Notes: generated by a model not told the origin, from the sequence alone. A stretch of DNA of 64,000 bases from CAIZGX01 sp044349305 (GCA_044349305.1 JBIKRF010000001.1:1-64000); one strand, 5' to 3'. Numbered from the stretch's first letter, positions 9,619 to 19,018 are shown. Numbers and translations: made by a program.

Positions 9619-10899
9619 TTAAGGTACAATTGTAAGTGTTCCGCTGTAATATCTCGCGTCGTTTCCATCTTCGCCATAGATTAATACGATCCAAGGGAAA
9701 TGTTGTCCTGCAGCGGCTTTTTTTTCAGCTTTCATTTCTCCCTTCCAAACTTTCGTTTTAGAAGTAGATTCGAAGATAATGTTTTCTCCGTCGTAAATAG
9801 AAAGTTTGAATTTATTTCCGCCCTTTTTCAATGCGTCAGGCATGAAGGCAATTTCTTGCTCACTCATTTTTAAAACAGCTCCCAAATTGAAGTCAGCATT
9901 AACCTGAACAATTTTCACTTGCTCGTCTTTACATCCGAATGAGTTTTGAACTTCAAGAATAACGGGTTGTTTTCCTTTTGAATTGTAAATCACACTTGGG
10001 GAAACGTCGTTCGAAGTTTTGTTGTCAGAAAATTTCCAAGTGAAACTATTCGCATTCACACTCGTGTTTACAAATTTAGCAGTTGGCTCTCCAACAGGGC
10101 TATTCGTGTATGTCCATTCAAAATCTGCTTCTGGCTTGGGATTTATCGTAATCAAATCACGCATGGCAATAGTCGAAATTTGACCATCGTTCGGATTTGT
10201 TACAGATAACGACACATCGAATGTTCCCGATTTTTTAAAGATGTGAATAGGGTTTTCTTGGTTCGAGAAACTTCCGTCGCCGAAGTTCCACAAGTAACTG
10301 CCATTCTTAGGACTATTCTTAGCCGTGAAATTCACTTCAGCTCCAGCACAAGCTGTGCGCACACTTGGTTCAATAAATAGCGATTTGTTTCTGTTTTCAA
10401 GACGATCTGCTCCAGTCAAAGCGTTTGGGTCTGTATAAGTTCCGCTGTTGCTCTCTGCGCTTACAAGTGTGTTCGAATTCAAATCAGATGCACTGTCCTT
10501 TTTATTAGAAGCTTCAGAAGCTGAATTTTCTTTCGTGCCGGAAGCTGAATGAATGACGTCTTGATTGAATTCAGAAATAATCTCTGTAAGACCAGTTGAA
10601 GAAGTCTGATTTTCAACATCATTTGAATGGGGCGTAGAAACTGTGTTCGTTACTTCGGGCGCATTTGGGGTTCCAGAGGCAACTGTTTTGTTCTCGCTTG
10701 TAACCACAAAATATGCAGAAACACCAACAACGGCTGTAACTGCCGCAATACTTCCCCATAAAGCAAGTCCGCTAAACAAGCGTTTGCGTAATAGACGTCT
10801 ACTTACCTGACTGAACTCAGAAGAACTATAAGGCAACTCATAATTTTTATAAGCGTCTTGTATTCCTTGTTCGAATTTATCCAACGGGTTATTGCTCAT
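9619..10899 (-). CDS. Membrane-anchored PKD-domain protein paired with an ECF sigma factor
   Basis: A 426-residue protein with a short cytoplasmic N-terminus, a single transmembrane helix at about 45-68 (LALWGSIAAVTAVVGVSAYF), a long Ser/Thr/Asn-rich linker (about 70-170), then two PKD domains. The first is SYLWNFGDGSFSNQENPIHIF and the second runs FTWKFSDN...KQPVILEVQNSFGCKD. The C-terminal strand-rich domain (about 340-426) resembles the gliding-motility C-terminal fold. It starts inside the end of the sigma-factor gene (11-bp overlap). That arrangement, with a cytoplasmic N-terminal stub, suggests an anti-sigma or sensor role (inference); no classical anti-sigma zinc motif is visible. Confidence 0.83.
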   Translation of the reverse strand: MSNNPLDKFEQGIQDAYKNYELPYSSSEFSQVSRRLLRKRLFSGLALWGSIAAVTAVVGVSAYFVVTSENKTVASGTPNAPEVTNTVSTPHSNDVENQTSSTGLTEIISEFNQDVIHSASGTKENSASEASNKKDSASDLNSNTLVSAESNSGTYTDPNALTGADRLENRNKSLFIEPSVRTACAGAEVNFTAKNSPKNGSYLWNFGDGSFSNQENPIHIFKKSGTFDVSLSVTNPNDGQISTIAMRDLITINPKPEADFEWTYTNSPVGEPTAKFVNTSVNANSFTWKFSDNKTSNDVSPSVIYNSKGKQPVILEVQNSFGCKDEQVKIVQVNADFNLGAVLKMSEQEIAFMPDALKKGGNKFKLSIYDGENIIFESTSKTKVWKGEMKAEKKAAAGQHFPWIVLIYGEDGNDARYYSGTLTIVP

Positions 10900-11470
10900 T
10901 CGCCGCGTTAATTTTATTTTTTAATAATATCTTTTTCATGTTCTTCTTGGCCTTCGCGTAGTTACTTTTTGAGGTCCCTAAACTAATGCCTAGTTTCTCA
11001 CTAATTTCTTGGTGAGAAAAGTTTTCGAAGACATACAAGTTGAAAACTGTACGATATACAGGTGACAAAAGTTGCATGGCTTCCACAATGTGATGGGGTT
11101 GAAAGTCGTAAATGTCTGATTCTTGCTCGTCTTCCTCATCTGCACTTTCTTCAACAAAGTGTTTCGAATTTTCTAAGTCAAGATCTACATGGTGCTTCTT
11201 CTTTCGGTATTGGTCAATCGAAAGATTCACCATAATCCGTCTAATCCAACCCTCCAAAGATCCGTTTCCCTCAAATTTTTCCAAGCTGGAAAAAACTTTA
11301 ATGAAACCGTCTTGAACCATGTCTTTCGCTTCGTCTGTGGAACTCGCGTAACGCAAACACACGGCCTTCATCTTCCCGTAATACATTTTATAAATAGCAT
11401 GTTGGCTTCGGCTGTCTCCTTTAAGGCAGCCGTCAATCAGTTCTTGTTGGGAGCGTTCTGTTGACACCAA
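10889..11470 (-). CDS. RNA polymerase sigma-70 family protein, ECF subfamily
   Basis: A 193-residue ECF sigma factor. Region 2 includes HAIYKMYYGKMKAVCLRYASS and DEAKDMVQDGFIKVFSSL, the core-binding and -10 recognition helices. Region 4 includes LSPVYRTVFNLYVFENFSHQEISEKLGISLGTSKSNYAKAK, a sigma helix-turn-helix. An acidic linker lies between them. The last 11 bp overlap the PKD membrane-protein gene, indicating co-expression and probably functional pairing. Confidence 0.94.
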   Translation of the reverse strand: MVSTERSQQELIDGCLKGDSRSQHAIYKMYYGKMKAVCLRYASSTDEAKDMVQDGFIKVFSSLEKFEGNGSLEGWIRRIMVNLSIDQYRKKKHHVDLDLENSKHFVEESADEEDEQESDIYDFQPHHIVEAMQLLSPVYRTVFNLYVFENFSHQEISEKLGISLGTSKSNYAKAKKNMKKILLKNKINAANEQ

Positions 11471-11575
11471 TAATTTGTGTTAAGACGTGATTAATTCCGA
11501 GGGTTGCCTCACGAGGCTTCTGTCAAATGTAATTCTTTCTTTTTGTTTATTGAAGCTATTTCAATTGCTCTAGCC

Positions 11576-11583
11576 TAATTTTG
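11576..11583 (+). promoter_or_regulatory. Bacteroidota -7 promoter element of mnmA
   Basis: TAATTTTG matches the Bacteroidota -7 consensus TAnnTTTG and ends 4 bases before the mnmA ATG, implying a near-leaderless transcript. No convincing -33 TTTG at the standard spacing was found. Confidence 0.55.
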
Positions 11584-11587
11584 CAAC

Positions 11588-12772
11588 ATGAAAAGGGTAG
11601 TGGTTGGTTTATCGGGCGGAGTAGATTCTGCTGTTACCGCGCACTTGCTTATGCAGCAAGGCTATGAGGTAATTGCAGTTTTTATGCGGAATTGGCACGA
11701 TGAGACCGTGGTTATCAATAACGAGTGCCCTTGGATTACTGATTCGAACGATGCTATGCTCGTTGCGGAACACTTGGGAATTCCCTTTCATGTATTAGAT
11801 CTTAGCGTTGAATATCGCGAACGTATCGTAGAATACATGTTCCGTGAATACGAGTTGGGAAGAACCCCAAATCCAGATGTCTTGTGCAACAGAGAAATCA
11901 AATTCGATGTTTTCTTGAAAGCAGCTGAACAGCTCAAGGCAGATTTCGTAGCCACCGGACATTATGTGCGGAAGGCAGAAACCACCTTGGACGGAGTTAC
12001 GCAATACCATTTGATTTCGGGAGCTGACGGAAATAAAGATCAAAGCTATTTCTTGTGTCAGTTGAATCAGGCACAACTAAGCAAAGCACTCTTTCCAATT
12101 GGGGAATTAACGAAGCCGGAAGTGCGCGTCATTGCAGCAGAACTTCAACTTCCAAACGCAGATAAAAAAGACTCTCAAGGATTGTGTTTCATTGGGAAGG
12201 TGAAACTCCCCGTTTTCCTTCAACAACAATTAGCGCCAAAGAAAGGAAGAGTGCTGCGCATCAAAGACGAATTCCTTTCAAAATTGAACGAGTTGGTAGA
12301 AGATACTTCGATAGATCCTGAAGTGCTCTCTCGGCCGCAAATCTTTTCTCCGGACATGTGTGACGATGTTGGAGAGCACAATGGGGCGCATTATTATACA
12401 GTAGGTCAGAGAAGAGGCCTGGGAATAGGCGGACAAGCGATTCCTTTATTTGTAGTAGCAATAGATGTCGAGAAGAACATTGTCTATTCCGCGCAAGGCG
12501 AAACGCATCCTGCTTTGGCACGAAGAGGCCTTGCCATTCGAAATGAAGAAGCTCATTGGATTCAAGAAAACGTGAAACCGGCAGACAGCCAAGTTCTGGA
12601 AATCGATTGCCGCATTCGTTATCGACAACCCTTATTCAAAGCGAATGTTTCGGTTGGAAGTGAATTCACGCATGTAATATTTCATGAAACCCAATACGGT
12701 GTTGCAAAAGGACAGTTCGCGGCTTTCTATATTGGAGAGGAATTAATAGGGAGTGGAGCTATTTTCGAGTAG
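11588..12772 (+). CDS. mnmA: tRNA-specific 2-thiouridylase MnmA
   Basis: MnmA makes the 2-thio group of s2U34 in tRNA-Lys, -Glu and -Gln using ATP and a persulfide relay. The PP-loop SGGVDSAV is at about residues 9-16. The catalytic cysteines are in NPDVLCNREIKF (about 99) and QGLCFIGKV (about 199), with a GHYVR tRNA-recognition segment between them. The beta-barrel C-terminal domain contains VGQRRGLGIGG. At 394 residues it is slightly longer than E. coli MnmA, with an insertion around residues 225-262. It is monocistronic. Confidence 0.97.
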   Translation: MKRVVVGLSGGVDSAVTAHLLMQQGYEVIAVFMRNWHDETVVINNECPWITDSNDAMLVAEHLGIPFHVLDLSVEYRERIVEYMFREYELGRTPNPDVLCNREIKFDVFLKAAEQLKADFVATGHYVRKAETTLDGVTQYHLISGADGNKDQSYFLCQLNQAQLSKALFPIGELTKPEVRVIAAELQLPNADKKDSQGLCFIGKVKLPVFLQQQLAPKKGRVLRIKDEFLSKLNELVEDTSIDPEVLSRPQIFSPDMCDDVGEHNGAHYYTVGQRRGLGIGGQAIPLFVVAIDVEKNIVYSAQGETHPALARRGLAIRNEEAHWIQENVKPADSQVLEIDCRIRYRQPLFKANVSVGSEFTHVIFHETQYGVAKGQFAAFYIGEELIGSGAIFE

Positions 12773-12871
12773 TCAGTTTTTCAACATTTCCAACAATAAG
12801 CAACTTTTTTCTTGAATTAATTGTCTGTTCTACAGCGAGTCAATATATATTCGTTGTACTAACCTATTATT

Positions 12872-14812
12872 ATGAAACAAACTTTACGTTTATTTTTAAT
12901 GACCATTCTCTTCGCGGCAAGCTTAATTGCCAAAGCTCAAGTAGATAGCACTTGTACGCAAGTTTCGTACACTCTGACCCCTGGGTTTTTTCCTTCTGAA
13001 ATGAGTTTTGTGGTAGTCAATACAAATACAGGAGCCGTTGTTGTAAATGGTGTAGGTTCATCATCGAACGGTGTTTGGTGTTTGCCTGTTGGATGCTATG
13101 GTGTAAATATGTTCGATTCATTCGGTGACGGATGGAACGGAGGTTCATTGAATGTTTTTGTTATGGGTGAAAGCTCATACTCAGGAACAATTACAACTGG
13201 TAATCAAGGACAATTTATGTTTGGGGTAGGCGTACCCAATTGCGGAACTGCTTCAGTTCAGGGATGTATGGACCCTTCTGCGGTTAACTACAACCCAATA
13301 GCAAACGTAAACATCGGATGCTTGTACGAAGGTTGCACAGACCCAGTGGCAACAAATTACAACTCAAATGCAAACGTTGACAACGGTTCTTGCACCTATT
13401 GCGACGGTACAGGAAGTATCAATGCTTCGTTATATATCTGCACGTTTTCAAACGGTAATCAAGTTACTCTTAATATCTTGAATTCAGCAGGAGATACCAT
13501 TTGGACTTCTCCTTCATTGGGCAATGTTGCCATTTACAATACAAGTCTTTGTCTTCAATCAGGTGAGTGTTATACAGCAGTAATGTCGAACAACGCGGGA
13601 TTGCCAGGTTGGGACAATGGTTACTTCTGGGTTAACAACGGTCAAGGTCAAGTGATTCACACGGGTCTTGCAGACAACCAAGTTTCTCAGTCGGTGAACT
13701 TCAGCATCGACGGAACATGCGGAGAAGTTTTCGGATGTACCAACCCGTTGGCTACAAATTACAATCCAGCTGCAACGATTGAAGATGGATCTTGCAATCT
13801 TATATACGGTTGTATGGATTCAACAGCTTTGAACTATAATCCTGCTGCTGTTGCAGACGATGGTTCGTGCTTTACAGGATGTACATCGGGTACTGCAGTT
13901 ACGATTGCTTTTAACCCAGGAATGTTTGGAAACGAGGCGTCTTACAACATTACAGACATGAATGGAACAGAGGTAAACGGCTTGTTATATGCGGTTTCTG
14001 CGGAAACAACTCTTTCATACGTTTGCTTGGCCGACGGCTGTTACAGCTTAAATATGTTCGACACATTCGGTGACGGATGGGATGGTGGTACAGCTTCGGG
14101 AATCTCAATTGCAGCAGGTGGTGTTGTAATACTTGAAGCTGATATGACGTCAGGTTCATTCCAAACGGAAGGTTTTGGAATCAATTCAGAATGCGCTCCT
14201 GACACAACCGTTGATTGCAACACAGACATTGAATTAATTCCAGACTCTATGGTTGAATTGGAGAATTCTGTTATGCTCTACTGGAATGGAGATTTATCAA
14301 ACGTTAGTTATGTTTCATGGGATTTTGGAAACGGGGTTACTTCGAATGAATTCTATCCATCATATTTCTATGATTCTATTGGAACGTACACGGTTTGCGT
14401 AACAGTTTACTTCATGGACGCCTGTTCCTCTACTGATTGTGTAACATTTACCATGGATGAGGGTGGCTCATATGGTCCAGGCGGAGTTCAAATGAACGGC
14501 TTCTGGTTGAACACAACCGGGACTTATCCGAATGCAGTAAACGAATTGACTTCAACCCATACTTCGGTTAACATGTTCCCTAATCCAACTTCAGGAAGTT
14601 TTGCAGTGAAGGCTTCACAATTGAACCCAGGTGAAAACACAATCATTCGCATCTATTCAATAGACGGAAAAGAAGTATTCGCTAACAACTTCGGTAACGG
14701 AGCGGTTAACAATACTTTCCAATTGAACGTTTCTGAATTGAGCAACGGATATTATTTCTTGTCACTTCAAAACGGCAATCAAATTCAACGCGTTCCTTTC
14801 GTAAAAGAATAG
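12872..14812 (+). CDS. Secreted repeat protein with T9SS type A sorting domain
   Basis: A 646-residue surface or extracellular protein. The signal peptide covers about 1-22. Two related beta-sandwich units carry the motif NMFDSFGDGWNGG / NMFDTFGDGWDGG. Four copies of a short Asn/Asp/Cys-rich repeat (GCxDPxAxNYNPxAxxxDGSC type, at about 131-175 and 287-336) look like calcium-binding, disulfide-linked modules common in marine Bacteroidota. A PKD-like domain (YVSWDFGNG...GTYTVCVTVYF) follows. The type A C-terminal domain (FPNPTSGSFAV...GYYFLSL) targets it to the type IX secretion system. Confidence 0.92.
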   Translation: MKQTLRLFLMTILFAASLIAKAQVDSTCTQVSYTLTPGFFPSEMSFVVVNTNTGAVVVNGVGSSSNGVWCLPVGCYGVNMFDSFGDGWNGGSLNVFVMGESSYSGTITTGNQGQFMFGVGVPNCGTASVQGCMDPSAVNYNPIANVNIGCLYEGCTDPVATNYNSNANVDNGSCTYCDGTGSINASLYICTFSNGNQVTLNILNSAGDTIWTSPSLGNVAIYNTSLCLQSGECYTAVMSNNAGLPGWDNGYFWVNNGQGQVIHTGLADNQVSQSVNFSIDGTCGEVFGCTNPLATNYNPAATIEDGSCNLIYGCMDSTALNYNPAAVADDGSCFTGCTSGTAVTIAFNPGMFGNEASYNITDMNGTEVNGLLYAVSAETTLSYVCLADGCYSLNMFDTFGDGWDGGTASGISIAAGGVVILEADMTSGSFQTEGFGINSECAPDTTVDCNTDIELIPDSMVELENSVMLYWNGDLSNVSYVSWDFGNGVTSNEFYPSYFYDSIGTYTVCVTVYFMDACSSTDCVTFTMDEGGSYGPGGVQMNGFWLNTTGTYPNAVNELTSTHTSVNMFPNPTSGSFAVKASQLNPGENTIIRIYSIDGKEVFANNFGNGAVNNTFQLNVSELSNGYYFLSLQNGNQIQRVPFVKE

Positions 14813-14834
14813 GTTGATTATTCACTTACGAAGA

Positions 14835-14869
14835 AAAGAGCTGTCCAAAGACAGCTCTTTTTTATTTTT
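14835..14869 (+). terminator. Rho-independent terminator after the T9SS type A protein gene
   Basis: An 11-bp perfect stem, AAAGAGCTGTC (14835-14845) with GACAGCTCTTT (14850-14860), and a CAAA loop, followed by a T-rich tail. Confidence 0.9.
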
Positions 14870-14923
14870 AGAAAGGTCTTTTTTTTTGCTACATCTATTT
14901 ACTTTAGCATAAAATGTTTCAAA

Positions 14924-15280
14924 ATGAAAAAGTTCACGATTTCATTACTAGTTGTTTCCTTGGTTGCATCCCTATTGTTCAGTTGCGATAAGTATAAAAA
15001 GGGTTACGACTGCACGGGACAGACTCCTACTTACAACAACGATATCAAAGCCATTTACGATGCTAACTGCGCGACCTCGGGTTGTCACAATTCGCAATAC
15101 CATTCTTCAGGAATAGATTTGAGCACTTATGTTGGCGCAGCCTCGGCCAATAACGACGATATCATGGGTTCAATCGAACACAATTCAGGTTTTAGCGCGA
15201 TGCCTAAAAACGGATCGAAATTAACGGACACTCAGATCAAGAAAATATACTGTTGGTTACAGAATAACAAACCGATGTAA
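14924..15280 (+). CDS. Cytochrome c-like lipoprotein with a CX4CH haem motif
   Basis: A 118-residue lipoprotein; the lipobox is LLFSC with Cys at residue 21. The candidate haem site is C49-A-T-S-G-C54-H55, a CX4CH variant of the usual CX2CH, and M93 in FSAMPKNG could be the distal ligand. This small cytochrome-like module is common in Bacteroidota and probably carries electrons at the envelope, but haem binding is inferred. It stands alone upstream of der. Confidence 0.78.
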   Translation: MKKFTISLLVVSLVASLLFSCDKYKKGYDCTGQTPTYNNDIKAIYDANCATSGCHNSQYHSSGIDLSTYVGAASANNDDIMGSIEHNSGFSAMPKNGSKLTDTQIKKIYCWLQNNKPM

Positions 15281-15313
15281 GTCTCGGAATTACCGAAACG
15301 CTTCATATGTGCG

Positions 15314-15321
15314 TATCTTTG
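15314..15321 (+). promoter_or_regulatory. Bacteroidota -7 promoter element of der
   Basis: TATCTTTG is an exact TAnnTTTG match ending 4 bases before the der ATG, again implying an almost leaderless mRNA. Confidence 0.5.
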
Positions 15322-15325
15322 CCGT

Positions 15326-16633
15326 ATGAGTTATACTATTGTTATTGTAGGTAGACCGAATGTAGGGAAGTCAACGTTATTTAATCGTCTTACTGAAACA
15401 TCTGATGCTATTGTTGAACCAACAGCCGGAGTTACCCGTGATCGTAAGTACGGAACAGGGCAGTGGGGCGGAAAAGAATTCATTGTAGTTGATACCGGTG
15501 GAGTAGTTACCAATAGCGACGACGCTTTTGAACAAGACATTAACAGTCAGGTGCGTTTGGCCATTGCCGAGGCAGATCGTATTCTTTTTATGGTAGATGC
15601 CAAGGAAGGAATGACTGAGTGGGATGAAGAAATTGCAGACATGCTTCGCAGAGCGAACAAACCGGTTCTTTTGGTTTGTAACAAAGTAGATACTTCCGAC
15701 AAAGAAATATTAGCAACAGAATTTTATGCATTAGGATTCGGAGAGAAGTTGTTTAGCATTAGTGCAAACAACGGATACGGATCTGGAGATTTGCTCGACG
15801 AGTTGTTGCAGGAGATGCCAGCGATTGACGAGTCTGAAATGCCAGACTTGCCGAAGATAGCCATTGTTGGAAGACCGAACGTCGGGAAGTCTTCGTTGTT
15901 GAACACCTTGTTGGGTAACGATAGAAGTATTGTTTCCGATGTTGCGGGAACCACTCGCGATGCCGTTCACACGCATTTCAAGGCCTTCAATAAAGAGTTG
16001 ATGTTGATTGACACGGCAGGTTTGCGTAAGCGTAAACAGATTGAAGATGATATTGAATTCTTCAGTGCAATTCGTACCATTAAATCTATTCGCAATGCAG
16101 ACGTTTGTATGTTGTTGATCGATGCCGTTGAAGGAATTACCAAACAAGACTTAACCATTTTTGGTGAAATCACCGAAGCAAACAGAGGTATTGTTATTTT
16201 GGTGAACAAGTGGGACATGGTAGAAAAGGATCACAAGAGTGTTGATGTCATGACTGAAGAAATTAAAAAGCGTATTGCGCCTTTTACTGATGTTCCAATT
16301 CTCTTTACTTCCAACATAACCAAGCAACGAATATTGAAAGCATTGGAAGCAGCTATGGAAGTTTATGAGAATCGCCTTCAACACTTCTCAACGTCTAAGT
16401 TGAACGACATAATGCTTCCAATTATTCAAGCATATCCGCCACCAGTTGTGAAGGGTAAGGAAGTGAAAATTAAATACATCACGCAGCTTCCAACGAAGAG
16501 TCCGGCTATCGCATTCTTCTGTAACACACCGCAAAACGTTGTTTCTTCTTACCAACGTTTCTTAGAGAACAAATTGCGCGAAAACTTCCGATTGACGGGA
16601 GTTCCCGTGAGATTGTATTTCAGACAGAAATAA
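15326..16633 (+). CDS. der: Ribosome biogenesis GTPase Der (EngA)
   Basis: An essential double-GTPase for 50S ribosomal subunit assembly. There are two G domains: G1 GRPNVGKSTLFN with DTGG and NKVD in the first, and GRPNVGKSSLLN (about 182) with DTAG and NKWD in the second. A KH-like C-terminal domain follows (about 350-435, PPPVVKGKEVKIKYITQ). At 435 residues it is the standard length. It is monocistronic, with a terminator just downstream. Confidence 0.98.
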   Translation: MSYTIVIVGRPNVGKSTLFNRLTETSDAIVEPTAGVTRDRKYGTGQWGGKEFIVVDTGGVVTNSDDAFEQDINSQVRLAIAEADRILFMVDAKEGMTEWDEEIADMLRRANKPVLLVCNKVDTSDKEILATEFYALGFGEKLFSISANNGYGSGDLLDELLQEMPAIDESEMPDLPKIAIVGRPNVGKSSLLNTLLGNDRSIVSDVAGTTRDAVHTHFKAFNKELMLIDTAGLRKRKQIEDDIEFFSAIRTIKSIRNADVCMLLIDAVEGITKQDLTIFGEITEANRGIVILVNKWDMVEKDHKSVDVMTEEIKKRIAPFTDVPILFTSNITKQRILKALEAAMEVYENRLQHFSTSKLNDIMLPIIQAYPPPVVKGKEVKIKYITQLPTKSPAIAFFCNTPQNVVSSYQRFLENKLRENFRLTGVPVRLYFRQK

Positions 16634-16701
16634 TTTTTTATATAATCTTTCAGAGCATTTGATAGCGATAGAGCAGTCAAAGTCTAAATAGATTCAAGTT
16701 T

Positions 16702-16732
16702 AAATGCCGATTAATTTCGGCATTTCTTTTTT
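16702..16732 (+). terminator. Rho-independent terminator downstream of der
   Basis: An 8-bp stem, AAATGCCG (16702-16709) with CGGCATTT (16718-16725), followed by CTTTTTTAC. Confidence 0.85.
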
Positions 16733-16782
16733 ACGTATTCGTAAAAAAAAATGAAAACGTGTCGCTTTAAACAAGATTTGTA

Positions 16783-16790
16783 TATATTTG
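16783..16790 (+). promoter_or_regulatory. Bacteroidota -7 promoter element of the outer-membrane protein operon
   Basis: TATATTTG is an exact TAnnTTTG match 20 bases before the 16811 ATG. It would drive the four-gene envelope cluster to 19812, whose genes are spaced by 4 bases or less. Confidence 0.5.
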
Positions 16791-16810
16791 AATAACTAAA
16801 CTTTATCAAC

Positions 16811-17380
16811 ATGAAAAAACTATTTTTGGCACTTGCTCTAAGTGCTGTATCATTCAGTGCTGTGGTTGCGCAAAACGGAATGAAGTCTGAAGATTCTGAA
16901 CTTTTTGCATCACGTCGCAAAAGCGGAAACAGAACTTTTGGGGTAGGATTAAATTACACTTTTCCAGCACCGGGAGTGAGTGCACGTTTTGGTTTTACCG
17001 ACAATTTAAAAGGTCAACTTTCAATGGGTTGGGTTAGCGTTGGTTTTGGTCGACTAACAAGTATCGGCGGAGAGATTGACTACGCATTTGATGAAAATAG
17101 AGGTGGATTGGGGCAGTGGTATCCTTTTGCATATGGGTCATTAGGTAGTGTTACATACAATTACTCGGGTTTGGGCTTAGGTGATGGCTATAAATATTCT
17201 TTTTTAGGCTGGAATGTCGGCGGTGGAATTGAGTTGTTCCCTGAATTTTTAGGTGGAGATATAGGTGTGAATTGGAAGTTGGGTTTAGGTTCAGTGGGTA
17301 ATTATGGACTTGGTCTGGCATCTTCTTCTGTTGCAACATCTTTCATTTGGGGTGGTGGTATTCACTATTATTTCAAGTAA
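16811..17380 (+). CDS. Outer-membrane beta-barrel-like protein
   Basis: A 189-residue exported protein with a signal peptide (about 1-21, ending VVAQ). The body alternates glycine and aromatic residues (FGVGLNYTFPAPGVSARFGFTDN, WNVGGGIELFPEFLGG) and ends in IWGGGIHYYFK. The terminal aromatic is typical of beta-barrel assembly substrates. The function is unknown. It is the first gene of a likely operon with the next three envelope genes. Confidence 0.82.
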   Translation: MKKLFLALALSAVSFSAVVAQNGMKSEDSELFASRRKSGNRTFGVGLNYTFPAPGVSARFGFTDNLKGQLSMGWVSVGFGRLTSIGGEIDYAFDENRGGLGQWYPFAYGSLGSVTYNYSGLGLGDGYKYSFLGWNVGGGIELFPEFLGGDIGVNWKLGLGSVGNYGLGLASSSVATSFIWGGGIHYYFK

Positions 17381-17381
17381 G

Positions 17382-18119
17382 ATGAAAAACATTCTTTATT
17401 TTTTCGCGGCCTTATTTCTTCTTTCTAGTTGTTCGCAAAATAAATTTTGGGTTGCTCCTAAATTTACAGATGTGAACAAGATTAGCACATTGAAGAAAGG
17501 AATGACTAAAGTTGAAGTAGCTCAAAACCTTGGAGTTGAGGCTTTTGATGCATACTATAACGATGCAGGAAATGAGATGTTTGTTTACAATTACCGTCTT
17601 CAAGAAAGACGCGTTCCTGTTTCGAACAGTGGTAGATATGTAAACATGGATACTGCTCCATTGGACAAGACCATTAACAGTGAGTCAGCTCAAAACGCGG
17701 GAACTGTTTACTACACAGACTGGCGTAAGTTGTATATCACTTATCAAGATGATAAGTTGGTAAACATTATTACTGAAGGTGGAATGCAAGATGCGAGCAC
17801 TGTTTTATTGCTAGCGGCTTCTGTTCAGAATTTACGCACCAATCCGAATGTTAAAGTTATTCCTTACCAAGTTACCGATGAGAATTTCGTAACTCCATTG
17901 GATAAAAACGGTCAGTACATTTCTACTCAAGGGCAAGCAGTTACAGGCACACCAGGAGCAAATGGTATTGTTTACGGAGTAGGCAATGCAGAGGTAGCAG
18001 TTATACCAGAGCACAGAACATACACCGAAGGTGAGTTCGAGCATCGCGTTGAGTTCAACAACAAAAGGAAGAACAAGCGCTGGGGATTTCGTCAAACAGG
18101 AAAAGGTAAAATAAACTAA
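17382..18119 (+). CDS. Lipoprotein of unknown function
   Basis: I start this gene at the ATG at 17382, because it places a canonical lipobox (LFLLSSC, Cys at residue 17) at the N-terminus and begins one base after the preceding stop; a longer in-frame start at 17304 would overlap the barrel gene. The 245-residue product has a region resembling the SmpA/OmlA (BamE-like) fold near the start (ISTLKKGMTKVEVAQNLG, YNYRL). The C-terminal half is basic and low in known motifs. An envelope-assembly role is only a guess. Confidence 0.78.
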   Translation: MKNILYFFAALFLLSSCSQNKFWVAPKFTDVNKISTLKKGMTKVEVAQNLGVEAFDAYYNDAGNEMFVYNYRLQERRVPVSNSGRYVNMDTAPLDKTINSESAQNAGTVYYTDWRKLYITYQDDKLVNIITEGGMQDASTVLLLAASVQNLRTNPNVKVIPYQVTDENFVTPLDKNGQYISTQGQAVTGTPGANGIVYGVGNAEVAVIPEHRTYTEGEFEHRVEFNNKRKNKRWGFRQTGKGKIN

Positions 18120-18121
18120 TT

Positions 18122-19018
18122 ATGAAAAATTTAATTATTGCATTTTTAATGACGTTAATCTTCGGAGGTGTTTCTGCCCAGGTGCGTCAAGGTGCCTTTT
18201 CTCCTGAGATAGGTGATGGCCAATACATGGACAACAACGAGCTTTTGTTTATGAACGACAAACCCTTTGAGGATTTGCGTATTCACAATACTGGAGCAAA
18301 GGCGATTGTTATCATGGGGCTTTTACCATTTGATCTTCCTGGAATTCTTTCAGCGGGTGATACGACATCTAACAAATTAGATAATCGTTTACCTGAGTAT
18401 GTATTTCCGAACTGGCGTGTGTACAAAAGCAAAAACAGATGTACCACATACGGTTTGGTTTACGCAAAAACAGGTTTTAGTTACACAGGTGAAAGCACCG
18501 AAGATTTGTTAAGCGATTATACTTCCGTTAAAGAGAGTGGTAGAAAGAGTAAGTTGGCTCTAAGAGTAGCTACAGATTACCATTTCAAGCCGATGCGTTT
18601 GCGTTCGTTTGATATTGATCCATATATCGGATACTGCGGAACTTTTGGATTTTCTCCAACAGTTCGTGTGCGCGAAGAGACCTTTGCAAACGGAGATTTC
18701 AACAACATAAAAACTACGTCGAAGTATCTTACTGCTGGCGCGGATTTATATGCTGGGGTTAACTTTATGTTTGAACGATTCTCTTTCGGAGTTGAGTTAC
18801 TTGGTTTCGGAGCCGATTTTCAAATGGGTGCTGGAAAAGAGAAGAATGTTGTTGAACAAAGTTTTGGAAGTTTAACAAATAGTCAGACCTATTATACCAG
18901 TTCTACTTGGGAGTCTAACCAACAATTTTCAAATTTGAAAATGTCTGATAATCAGATTTCGATGTATAAAGGATTACGATTTGTATTTGCGTTTTATTTA
19001 GATAATTTCGATTCGTGA
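18122..19018 (+). CDS. Exported protein of unknown function, barrel-like C-terminus
   Basis: A 298-residue product with a signal peptide (about 1-20, GGVSAQ). The central part reads like an outer-membrane barrel (SKLALRVATDYHF, GADLYAGVNFMFERFSFGVELLGFG, and the final GLRFVFAFYLDNF). I do not recognise a family. It lies 2 bases after the preceding lipoprotein gene and overlaps the next gene by 4 bases. Confidence 0.78.
   Translation: MKNLIIAFLMTLIFGGVSAQVRQGAFSPEIGDGQYMDNNELLFMNDKPFEDLRIHNTGAKAIVIMGLLPFDLPGILSAGDTTSNKLDNRLPEYVFPNWRVYKSKNRCTTYGLVYAKTGFSYTGESTEDLLSDYTSVKESGRKSKLALRVATDYHFKPMRLRSFDIDPYIGYCGTFGFSPTVRVREETFANGDFNNIKTTSKYLTAGADLYAGVNFMFERFSFGVELLGFGADFQMGAGKEKNVVEQSFGSLTNSQTYYTSSTWESNQQFSNLKMSDNQISMYKGLRFVFAFYLDNFDS

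Noticed and set aside
17304..17381. Longer N-terminus for the lipoprotein gene at 17382
   Set aside because: It would overlap the barrel gene and bury the lipobox. The start at 17382 gives a canonical lipoprotein signal.
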